Positions 54,322 through 61,513 of a DNA stretch of 64,000 nt are shown here, piece after piece. A model generated the notes under the pieces. That model did not search any database. It was given only the letters and a program-made list of their open reading frames with translations, and had not been told where the DNA came from. This DNA is from Acetobacter vaccinii (GTDB lineage: Bacteria; Pseudomonadota; Alphaproteobacteria; Acetobacterales; Acetobacteraceae), in NCBI RefSeq assembly GCF_008365315.1, contig NZ_CP043506.1, positions 2,028,001 to 2,092,000 of the forward strand, read 5' to 3'. Both the position numbers and the translations under genes were made by a program. Position 1 is the first letter of the stretch. The number at the start of each line of letters is the position of its first letter.

Positions 54322-54559
54322 GCTGTGTGTTCTTTCATGGTCCAGGACTGAAAGGAGCCGGGGTGGGAATGTCCAGCGGCATCTGAATCTTAAAATAAAA
54401 TATAATGTTTGGTGGCAGGGATGAACAGCACCAAACTGCCAGCCACCCTTTTCTGTCGGTTCAGGGCCCGGTCTTCAGGCTGGACAGTCGGGCGGGGGCT
54501 TGTACTCTGGGCACAGTTTTCCAGCCCATGACTGCATGGGCGAGAGAAGGAGCAAGACA

Positions 54560-55138
54560 ATGTCGAATGATGTCAAACTGCTGCTGCTGGCAGGGGACTA
54601 TGTCGAGGACTATGAAATCATGGTCCCCTATCAGGCGCTGACCATGCTGGGCTACCGGGTGGATGTTGTCTGTCCCGGCAAAAAAGTGGGCGAGACCGTG
54701 CTGACGGCGATCCATGATTTTGAAGGCGCTCAGACCTACAGCGAAAAGCCGGGCCACCTGTTCAAGCTCAATGCCACGTTCGACGCGATTGATACGGATG
54801 ATTATCTGGGCCTGATCGTGCCCGGTGGACGTGCGCCGGAGTATCTGCGGCTAAACCCCCGTGTGATCGAAATCGTGCAGGCTTTTGCCGACAGGCCCAT
54901 GGCGGCCATCTGCCACGGTGCCCAGTTGCTGGCGGCGGCCCAGGTGATCAAGGGGCGGCGCGTGTCAGCCTATCCGGCCTGCAAGCCGGAAGTGGAACTG
55001 GCAGGCGGCACGTATGTTGAAGTAGAAGTGACAGACGCCGTTACAGATGGCGAACTGGTGACAGCCCCGGCCTGGCCCGCACACCCGACCTGGCTGGCGC
55101 AGTTTCTCAAGGTTCTGGGCGCCACCATCACGATCTGA
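54560..55138 (+). CDS. DJ-1/PfpI family protein
   Basis: This 192-residue protein has the class I glutamine amidotransferase-like fold: [22 protein letters not shown] at the N-terminus with the conserved acid, [11 protein letters not shown], and the nucleophile elbow [13 protein letters not shown] with the reactive Cys. GAAGGAG lies 8 bp before the ATG at 54560. Members act as proteases, glyoxalases/deglycases or hydratases; which applies here cannot be told. It stands alone between divergent and convergent genes. Confidence 0.88.
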   Translation: MSNDVKLLLLAGDYVEDYEIMVPYQALTMLGYRVDVVCPGKKVGETVLTAIHDFEGAQTYSEKPGHLFKLNATFDAIDTDDYLGLIVPGGRAPEYLRLNPRVIEIVQAFADRPMAAICHGAQLLAAAQVIKGRRVSAYPACKPEVELAGGTYVEVEVTDAVTDGELVTAPAWPAHPTWLAQFLKVLGATITI

Positions 55139-55184
55139 TGGCGGCACTCCTGCGCGTTCTTCCCGCCTGAGCGGGAAGGGCGTG

Positions 55185-55787
55185 TCAGAAACTGCTGGCG
55201 GCTGGCCGGTTGAGCATGGCCATTAGTTCCCGCCGGGTGTCGGAATTGGTGCGGAACACACCCAGCATGCTGCTTGTGACCATGGACACACCGGGTTTGT
55301 GAACTCCGCGCGTGGTCATGCATTCGTGCGCCGATTCGATAATGACGGCCACACCCTGCGGGTCCAGTTCATCATTAATGGTATTGGCGATCTGGGCTGT
55401 CAGCCGTTCCTGAATTTGCAGGCGGCGGGCATAGGCATCTACCACGCGCGCCAGCTTGGAAATGCCAACAACGCGCTGGCGCGGCAGGTAGGCGACATGG
55501 GCGCGGCCAATAATGGGGGCCAGGTGGTGCTCGCAATGGCTTTCAAAGCGGATATCGCGCAGCAGCACGATTTCGTCATAGCCATCCACTTCGGAAAAGG
55601 TCCGGCGCAGCAGGTTGGCCGGGTCAATCTCGTAGCCTGCAAAAAAATCGGTATAGGCACGGGCCACGCGGGAGGGGGTGTCCAAAAGCCCTTCACGCGT
55701 GGGGTCATCCCCCGCCCAGCGCAGGAGTGTGCGGACAGCCTCTTCAGCTTCTGTCTGGGTCGGGCGGTTTGTTGGCGCGGTGCTCAT
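55185..55787 (-). CDS. folE: GTP cyclohydrolase I
   Basis: This 200-residue enzyme converts GTP to dihydroneopterin triphosphate for folate. It has the zinc ligands in [17 protein letters not shown] [11 protein letters not shown] and in [13 protein letters not shown], plus [32 protein letters not shown] across the substrate site. AGGAG lies 7 bp before the ATG. apaG follows in the upstream direction with a 24-bp gap and the same strand, so the pair may be co-transcribed. Confidence 0.95.
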   Translation of the reverse strand: MSTAPTNRPTQTEAEEAVRTLLRWAGDDPTREGLLDTPSRVARAYTDFFAGYEIDPANLLRRTFSEVDGYDEIVLLRDIRFESHCEHHLAPIIGRAHVAYLPRQRVVGISKLARVVDAYARRLQIQERLTAQIANTINDELDPQGVAVIIESAHECMTTRGVHKPGVSMVTSSMLGVFRTNSDTRRELMAMLNRPAASSF

Positions 55788-55811
55788 GCCATTCTCCTGC
55801 TGGGCAAAGGA

Positions 55812-56282
55812 CTAGTGAAGCTGGTGGATCTGGAAAGGGCAATCAAGGCTGAAGGCAGGGATTTCAGCATCAAAGCGCGTACCGTCTGACACGACCTGCA
55901 TCAGGTAAGCCCCGCGCATGAAGCCCCCAGGCGTGGTCAGCGATGTGCCCGATGTGTAGTCGAATTCAGCACCCGGCTGGATGACAGGCTGCTGGCCGAT
56001 CACGCCCGCACCCTGCACGCACTCGTTATGGCCCGTTGAGTCGATGATGTGCCATGTCCGCTCCAGCAGCCGCACGGCTTTGGCCCCCATGTTGCGGATA
56101 CGAACCCGATAGGCCCAGCTATAGGACGATTCATCTGGCTCCGACTGATCGGGCAGCCAGAAAACCTGAACCTGGACGCGGATATCGCCTGTCCTGGCTT
56201 CATAGACCGGAAGGGCGGAAAACAGCTCATCAAGCGCTGTCTGCGGGTCTTGCACAAGGGAAGGTACTGCCCAGTCGGCCAT
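55812..56282 (-). CDS. apaG: ApaG domain protein
   Basis: This 156-residue protein carries an ApaG domain (from ~residue 35): DIRVQVQVFWLPDQSEPDESSYSWAYRVRIRN, VRLLERTWHIID and GVIGQQPVIQPGAEFDYTSGTSL with PGGFMRGAYLM. ApaG proteins are usually about 125 residues, so some 30 N-terminal residues are extra; the GGAG at 11 bp supports the ATG at 56282, while a TTG at 56303 is possible. The biochemical role of ApaG is poorly known; links to metal resistance and diadenosine tetraphosphate come from enterobacterial studies. Confidence 0.88.
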   Translation of the reverse strand: MADWAVPSLVQDPQTALDELFSALPVYEARTGDIRVQVQVFWLPDQSEPDESSYSWAYRVRIRNMGAKAVRLLERTWHIIDSTGHNECVQGAGVIGQQPVIQPGAEFDYTSGTSLTTPGGFMRGAYLMQVVSDGTRFDAEIPAFSLDCPFQIHQLH

Positions 56283-56438
56283 GGACTGTTCTGCTCCATA
56301 CAAAACGGGGGCGGCCGTCTATCCCCCATGTGCCGGGCAAGCCTGGCGGAAGGTGAGGCGGGCAGTATCATGAACTGTCCGCCGGTGCAAAGCCGCATCT
56401 GGGCCACCCTGCGGTCTGGCAGGGTGGCGTGTTTGCGT

Positions 56439-57647
56439 TCAGGCTGAGGGGAGGGCGGCGATACCACGGGCCAGATCGTCGATCAGGTCTTGGCTGTCTT
56501 CCAGCCCGACGGAGAAACGGATGGCCCCATCGGTAATGCCCAGGGCTGCCCGTTCGGCGGCATCAATCTTGGAATGGGTGGTGGTGGCCGGGTGTGTCAC
56601 CAGCGACCGCGCATCGCCCAGATTGTTGGAAATGGCGATAAGTTGCAGCGCATTCATGAAGGCAAATGCCCCTTCTTGACCGCCGCGCACCTCAAAGGCC
56701 ACAAGGCTGCCACCGCCTGTCATCTGGCGGGCTGCCAGCGCATGCTGGGGATGATCTGCCCGGCCGGGGTAACGGACGGACAGCACACCGGGGGCTGCCG
56801 CCAGATAATCGGCCACAGCAGCGGCGTTGTGGGTCATGGCGTCAACCCGCAGGGAGAGCGTTTCCAGCCCCTTGAGCATGACCCAGGCGTTGAAGGGGGA
56901 AAGCGCATTGCCCGTGTTGCGGGTAAAGGGTTGCAGCGTGTTGCTGATCCACTCAGCAGACCCCAGAACTGCCCCGCCCAGCACACGGCCCTGACCGTCA
57001 ATGTGCTTGGTGCAGGAATACACGACAACATCCGCCCCCAGTTCCAGCGGCTTCTGATAAATGGGGGAGGCAAAGACGTTGTCCACTACCACAATGGCCC
57101 CGGCCTTGTGGGCGAGAGCCGAGATGGCGGCAATGTCCAGAATGTCCAGCATGGGGTTGGACGGGCTTTCCAGCAGGACAGCGGCTGTCGGCCGGGACAG
57201 GGCGCGCTCCCACTGGGGCAGGTCCGTGCCGTCGACAAATTCGATCTCTACGCCGTAGCGGGGCAGCAGGTTGGCAACAATCCAGTAGCAGGACCCAAAC
57301 AGCGCGCGCGATGCAACAACCCGCTCACCAGCCTTGACGTGGGACAGCAGGGCAGACGACACAGCCCCCATGCCGGTGGAGGTTGCAATACAGGCCTCGG
57401 CCCCTTCCAGGTCAGCCAGTCGGCGTTCCAGGGCTGCAACCGTCGGGTTGCCAAAGCGGCTGTACTGGTAATGAGTGATTTCGTTGCGGAAGGTCGCGGC
57501 CGCCTGCTCGGCATTGTCGTAAACAAAGCCGGAGGTCAGGAACAGGGCTTCGCTTGTTTCCCCATATTCGGTGCGCTCAAGCCCGGCATGAAGTTGGCGG
57601 GTGGCGGGGCGCCATGTGCTGGAAGGGGAGGTTTTGCTGCTGGTCAT
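56439..57647 (-). CDS. metZ: O-succinylhomoserine sulfhydrylase MetZ
   Basis: This 402-residue PLP enzyme makes homocysteine from O-succinylhomoserine and sulfide. Motifs are TSGFVYDNAEQAAATF, YSRFGNPTVAALERRLADLEG, SPSNPMLDILDI and the PLP lysine in SCTKHIDGQGRVLGG; IDGQGRVLGG is typical of MetZ. The start is uncertain. The ATG at 57647 gives a normal N-terminus but has only GAG nearby; the ATG at 57743 would add 32 residues and lies 13 bp after an AAAGAGG inside the SAM-II riboswitch. The riboswitch upstream implies repression by S-adenosylmethionine. Confidence 0.92.
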   Translation of the reverse strand: MTSSKTSPSSTWRPATRQLHAGLERTEYGETSEALFLTSGFVYDNAEQAAATFRNEITHYQYSRFGNPTVAALERRLADLEGAEACIATSTGMGAVSSALLSHVKAGERVVASRALFGSCYWIVANLLPRYGVEIEFVDGTDLPQWERALSRPTAAVLLESPSNPMLDILDIAAISALAHKAGAIVVVDNVFASPIYQKPLELGADVVVYSCTKHIDGQGRVLGGAVLGSAEWISNTLQPFTRNTGNALSPFNAWVMLKGLETLSLRVDAMTHNAAAVADYLAAAPGVLSVRYPGRADHPQHALAARQMTGGGSLVAFEVRGGQEGAFAFMNALQLIAISNNLGDARSLVTHPATTTHSKIDAAERAALGITDGAIRFSVGLEDSQDLIDDLARGIAALPSA

Positions 57648-57709
57648 TACTCGGTATCCGGTTCTTTCCTGTCTGGCCCTGCGTGCGCGCAGGCAGTGGG
57701 GCCAGCCTT

Positions 57710-57886
57710 TCAAATTGACCGTGGAAACCATGACGGCGGCCATGCGTCCGTCAGGGCCTCTTTAGCGCGTTTCTTTTTCCTCGCCGCAAGCCAGCCGGAC
57801 AAATCACGAGGGAAGCCCACAGGCTTCACCTTTTTGGTTAGGCGCAGACGGCGGGCCTCGTCAAGCGGGCAGTCGCATTGCGCCAT
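57710..57886 (-). CDS. 58-codon ORF overlapping the SAM-II riboswitch
   Basis: An intact basic frame (MAQCDCPLDEARRLRLTKKV...) starts 57 bp after the GNAT-Nudix stop, spans the whole riboswitch and ends 63 bp before the shorter metZ start. It is Lys/Arg-rich with a KPVGFPRDLSGWLAARKKK core. No good ribosome site lies before the ATG. It may be chance, a leader peptide, or a real small gene sharing bases with the RNA. Confidence 0.25.
   Translation of the reverse strand: MAQCDCPLDEARRLRLTKKVKPVGFPRDLSGWLAARKKKRAKEALTDAWPPSWFPRSI
57755..57813 (-). promoter_or_regulatory. SAM-II riboswitch upstream of metZ
   Basis: On the minus strand the conserved SAM-II blocks occur in order: CCTCG, GTGATTTG, CCGG, GGCTTGCGGC, GAGG, AAA and CGCTAAAGAGG. 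P1 forms between CCTCG (57812-57808) and CGAGG (57783-57779), and the pseudoknot brings GTGATTTG to CGCTAAAG. The AAAGAGG at the end is a ribosome site that ligand binding would hide. SAM-II controls methionine genes in alphaproteobacteria, which fits metZ next. Confidence 0.85.
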
Positions 57887-57942
57887 GATCGTGACTGCAA
57901 CCCAGCCTTTCCAGCAGCTCTGAGGTGTGGCGGGGGTGGTTG

Positions 57943-58923
57943 TTACAGCAGAGCCTGGAGCAGCGGTATAAAAGGCAGGTCGGCCTCGGGCATGGCGTAG
58001 TCACGCAGGGCTGAGGCCTCAACCCATGCCAGTTTCTGGCCTTCCCGCGGGGTGGGGGTACCCTGCCAGCGGCGGCACAGGTACAGGGGCATCAGCAGGT
58101 CAAACGTCGGGTAGGCATGCGATGCAAAGGTAAATGGTGCCAGACAGGCGCGCGACAGATCCAGCCCCAGCTCCTCATGCAGTTCGCGGACAAGGGCGGC
58201 CTCGGGCGTTTCCCCCGCTTCCACCTTGCCACCGGGAAACTCCCATAGGCCGGCCATACTTTTACCTTCGGGCCTGCGGGCCAGCAGGATACGGTTCTGG
58301 GCGTCTATCAGGGCGCCTGCGGCAACAAGCACAAGGCGGCGGGGGCCAGGTGCGGGGTCGGAAACGGGTGTGTCCATGTCTGTCCGGGTGGCTTCAAAAG
58401 TGGCAACGGGGAGTTCTGTCCCACGGGCGGCAAATGTCTGACTGTCGGTGCCAGTCTGGCGAAAGCCCGCGTGTTCCAGCACCTTGATCGAGGCAATATT
58501 GTCCTGCGCCGCACTGGCGCGCAGGCAGGTAATGTCAAGATGGGCCAGCGCCCAGCGCGTCACCCGCGCTGCGGCCAGCCGTGCGGCACCCCGGCCCCAG
58601 TGCGGGCGGCCCACCCAGTAGCCAAGCTGCCCGACCCGGCCACCACCAGGTACGGCTTCTATCCGCAGGCCCACGCAGCCTATAAAGCTGCCATCGGTGT
58701 TGGTGATGGCAAAATGGTAGCCGTCGCCCCGGGCATGCATGGCCTGTGTGGCGGCAATCCACTCATCCGCCAGTTCCCTGGGGTAGGGAAAGGGCGGGCG
58801 GCTGAGCATGCGCACTACCTCCCAGTCGTTGACAAGGTGGTGCAGGGTGGTGGCGTCAGTCGGGTGCAGGGGGCGCAGACGGTAGGGTGGCGCCTCCAGC
58901 ATCAGGGGCAGGCTGTCAGGCAT
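57943..58923 (-). CDS. GNAT acetyltransferase fused to a Nudix (MutT-like) hydrolase
   Basis: This 326-residue protein joins two domains. The first (~1-180) is a RimJ/RimL-like N-acetyltransferase: RLRPLHPTDATTLHHL, LGYWVGRPHWGRGAARLAA for acetyl-CoA, and ASAAQDNIASIKVLEHAGF. The second (~190-326) is a Nudix hydrolase with LLARRPEGKSMAGLWEFPGGK and a complete Nudix box G-x5-E-x7-REL-x-EE-x-GL (GKVEAGETPEAALVRELHEELGL). MutT-type removal of 8-oxo-dGTP is likely for that half. The ATG at 58923 overlaps the upstream oxygenase stop by 8 bp; a GTG at 58947 is possible. Confidence 0.9.
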   Translation of the reverse strand: MPDSLPLMLEAPPYRLRPLHPTDATTLHHLVNDWEVVRMLSRPPFPYPRELADEWIAATQAMHARGDGYHFAITNTDGSFIGCVGLRIEAVPGGGRVGQLGYWVGRPHWGRGAARLAAARVTRWALAHLDITCLRASAAQDNIASIKVLEHAGFRQTGTDSQTFAARGTELPVATFEATRTDMDTPVSDPAPGPRRLVLVAAGALIDAQNRILLARRPEGKSMAGLWEFPGGKVEAGETPEAALVRELHEELGLDLSRACLAPFTFASHAYPTFDLLMPLYLCRRWQGTPTPREGQKLAWVEASALRDYAMPEADLPFIPLLQALL

Positions 58924-60019
58924 CGGGTTGGGCTGGTGGCAGGCCACATTCTACTAGAAGGTCCCTCAGGGCGTTGATAACGGGAAAGACTTCAACATTG
59001 TGGTCTCCCCCCAGTTCCCTCCAGGCTTTCTGCTCCAGTTCCACAATTTCACGGTCTTCAGCAAAAATGCGGTTTGTAAAGGCAACCAGGAACGGCCAGG
59101 CTAGGTCCAGCACAAAAGGCACGCCCGGGCGTTTGACAGACAGCAGGCCGAAGGTGCGGTTTGTCAGTTCATCAGCACTTTGCGGAACATAGACAATCCA
59201 CAGGTCCATGACCGGATCGTCGTCTCCCTTCTGGATACGCAGGGTCTGGTACGGGTATTCCGTGCGGATGGTCATGACATCGCGGTGCTGGAATTTTTCC
59301 GAAGCATCGCGCCGTTCGCCAAAAATCAGGGCTTCGCCAATAGGCTGCTTGCCGCCTGTGCGGGCAAAGCTGTAACGGGCTTCGACCAGACCTGCCTCAC
59401 GCTTCTGGCCCAGAAAGCGGGGTTTCATCTGCCCCATCTGTTTGGAGTGCATGAACTGGTGGTTCATATCCATCAGGTTTTCATGCATGAAGCTGTAATG
59501 GCAGCCCACAGTGCGCCCGAAGTAGCGGGTCTTGTAGCCGGGGTTGGCTGTCTGGGCCAGTGCTGGGGGCAGGGGCGTTGTTTCTGCCTTGTCCGGGTCA
59601 CCGGGGAAGATAAAGATCATGCCGCTCTGCTCACGGCAGGGGAAGGTGCGTACGCCGTTGGGCAGTTTGCCCTTGCCCAGATAAGGCACGTCAATGCAGC
59701 GCCCGGAACGCCCATAGGCCCAGCCGTGATAGCAGCACTTGACCGCACTGCCATTAACGACCCCCTTGCTCAGTGGCACCTGCCGGTGGGCGCAGCGGTC
59801 TTCCAGCGCAAACACCGACCCGCCGTCTTCTGGCCGTACAAGGGCTATGGGTGTTCCGGCATAGCGGGTGCCAATGGTTTTGCCCGCCTTGAGTTCCCGC
59901 GACCAGGCGACAGGGTACCAGTAGTCGGGGTTGGACCGCACGGTGCGCAGGTCCGTTCCAGCCCGGGGGCGTCCTTGAGGCTCGTTTCCGGTGGGGTCAG
60001 TCTGGGCGGTCTGGTTCAT
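58916..60019 (-). CDS. Rieske non-heme iron oxygenase (aromatic-ring-hydroxylating type)
   Basis: This 367-residue protein has an N-terminal Rieske domain (NPDYWYPVAWSREL; ligands in DRCAHRQVPLSKG and KCCYHGWAYG) and a catalytic domain whose iron site lies in HENLMDMNHQFMHSKQ. VanA-like relatives space the two iron histidines as H-x4-H; here they read H-x3-H. GAGGAA lies just before the ATG. It overlaps the GNAT-Nudix gene. A reductase partner is not adjacent. The substrate is unknown; O-demethylases and lipid-modifying oxygenases share this layout. Confidence 0.85.
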   Translation of the reverse strand: MNQTAQTDPTGNEPQGRPRAGTDLRTVRSNPDYWYPVAWSRELKAGKTIGTRYAGTPIALVRPEDGGSVFALEDRCAHRQVPLSKGVVNGSAVKCCYHGWAYGRSGRCIDVPYLGKGKLPNGVRTFPCREQSGMIFIFPGDPDKAETTPLPPALAQTANPGYKTRYFGRTVGCHYSFMHENLMDMNHQFMHSKQMGQMKPRFLGQKREAGLVEARYSFARTGGKQPIGEALIFGERRDASEKFQHRDVMTIRTEYPYQTLRIQKGDDDPVMDLWIVYVPQSADELTNRTFGLLSVKRPGVPFVLDLAWPFLVAFTNRIFAEDREIVELEQKAWRELGGDHNVEVFPVINALRDLLVECGLPPAQPDA

Positions 60020-60125
60020 GGTTCCTCGGGGCGGGTGGTCCGGGCAGCGGCGTATGCTGGCGTTCGGCCTATCTTCAACGCATCATGGGTGGGGGCGCAA
60101 CCCGGCTGGGGGTGAAACCTCCATA

Positions 60126-60995
60126 TTAGTGCGCTGTTAGCCGTGCGCTCAGGTCTTCAATAAACTGAAAGGCCACCCGGCCAGAACGGCTGCCGCGGGT
60201 AATGGCCCACTCATTCGCTCTCGCCATAAGCTCGGCGTCCTCTATCGGCAGGGCGCGGTCATGGGCGTAGGACTGCACCATCTGGGCAAAAATATCCTGC
60301 TCGCACGCATAAAAGCCAAGCCACAGGCCGAAACGGTCGGACAGGGAGACCTTTTCCTCCGTTGCCTCGGAGGGGTTGATGGCGGTGGCGCGCTCGTTTT
60401 CTATCATTTCACGCGGCATCAGGTGGCGGCGGTTGGATGTGGCATAGACAATCACATTGTCCGGCCGCCCGGCAATGCCGCCATCCAGCACGGATTTGAG
60501 CGCCTTGTAGTCGCGGTCTTCCTTTTCAAACGACAGATCATCACAGAACAGGATAAAGCGGCGGGTGCTTGAGCGCAGCAGTTCCAGCAGGGTGGGCAGG
60601 GTTGCCAGGTCCTCGCGCTGGATTTCGACCAGTGCCACCCGGCCCTGACCGGTGCGGCAGGGTTGGCCATCCACCACATTGGCAAGCGCATGTGCCCCTT
60701 TGACCAGCGAGGATTTGCCCATGCCACGGGCCCCCCACAGCATGGCGTTGTTGGCGGGCAGGCCGTGGGCAAAGTTGCGCGTGTTGTCCAGCAGGATCCG
60801 TTTTTGCAGGTCCACCCCCTGGAGCAGGTCCACAGGTACATGGGCCACGTGTGCGACCGGTGCCAGCCGCCCCAGAGCCGGTTGCCATACAAAAGCATCG
60901 GCTGTGTCTATGCCTGTCAGCGTGGGAGCAGGGGGGGAAAGCCGCTCCAGAGCTGAGGCAATACGTTCAAGGGCAGGAAGCCAGGAGGTGTCCAT
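60126..60995 (-). CDS. DUF815-family AAA+ ATPase
   Basis: This 289-residue P-loop ATPase has Walker A in LWGARGMGKSSLVKG (about residue 90), Walker B in FILFCDDLSF, and a sensor segment VIVYATSNRRHLMPREM; the PREMIENE region is typical of DUF815. The C-terminal part has a lid domain with SDRFGLWLGFYACEQ. The function of the family is not established; it is DnaA/helicase-loader-like in fold. It is divergent from yajC across 132 bp. Confidence 0.9.
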   Translation of the reverse strand: MDTSWLPALERIASALERLSPPAPTLTGIDTADAFVWQPALGRLAPVAHVAHVPVDLLQGVDLQKRILLDNTRNFAHGLPANNAMLWGARGMGKSSLVKGAHALANVVDGQPCRTGQGRVALVEIQREDLATLPTLLELLRSSTRRFILFCDDLSFEKEDRDYKALKSVLDGGIAGRPDNVIVYATSNRRHLMPREMIENERATAINPSEATEEKVSLSDRFGLWLGFYACEQDIFAQMVQSYAHDRALPIEDAELMARANEWAITRGSRSGRVAFQFIEDLSARLTAH

Positions 60996-61127
60996 TGGGG
61001 TCTGTGTCCTTGCGGGCAGGGGTGGCGGTGCATGTTTCCTCAGCGGAGGAGCTTGACGCGAGGCAATTGAAAATTATGGTCATTCCCTCATCTTGTGCAA
61101 CCAGCCTTTCCTGAAAGTCGATCGTAG

Positions 61128-61490
61128 ATGTCCAACATGCTTATTTCCGCCGCCTATGCCCAGTCAGCCGGGGCTGGCGGTGGAAGCGGTTCCACGCTGA
61201 TGTCGTTTCTGCCGTTTGTGGCGGTTTTCGCCATCATGTATTTCCTGCTGATCCGCCCGCAGCAGCAGCGGCAGAAGCAGCTTAAGTCCGAGCTTAAGAC
61301 CCTGCGCCGTGGGGACCGTATTGTGACCGCTGGTGGCGTGGTTGGCATTGTGCAGCGCAACAAGGAAGATGCCCCGGAAGTGGAGGTGGAAATTGCCCCC
61401 AATGTGCGCATCACCGTCCTGCGTGACACCATTTCCACCGTGTTGACCAGCTCTGCCAAGCCTGCGAACGACGCAGCCGCCACGAAATAA
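61128..61490 (+). CDS. yajC: Preprotein translocase subunit YajC
   Basis: This 120-residue protein of the SecDF-YajC complex has one membrane helix (SFLPFVAVFAIMYFLLIRPQQ) followed by the conserved QQQRQKQLKSELKTLRRGDRIVTAGG start of the cytoplasmic domain. The N-terminal AAYAQSAGAGGGSG is common in alphaproteobacterial YajC. secD, which usually follows yajC, is not here; priA converges from the right. Confidence 0.95.
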   Translation: MSNMLISAAYAQSAGAGGGSGSTLMSFLPFVAVFAIMYFLLIRPQQQRQKQLKSELKTLRRGDRIVTAGGVVGIVQRNKEDAPEVEVEIAPNVRITVLRDTISTVLTSSAKPANDAAATK

Positions 61491-61513
61491 GTTTCTGGCG
61501 GTTCGGACAGACC

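Noticed and set aside
57648..57743. 32-residue N-terminal extension of MetZ as the definite start
   Set aside because: It is possible because of the riboswitch ribosome site, but the residues do not resemble MetZ N-termini; kept only as an alternative.
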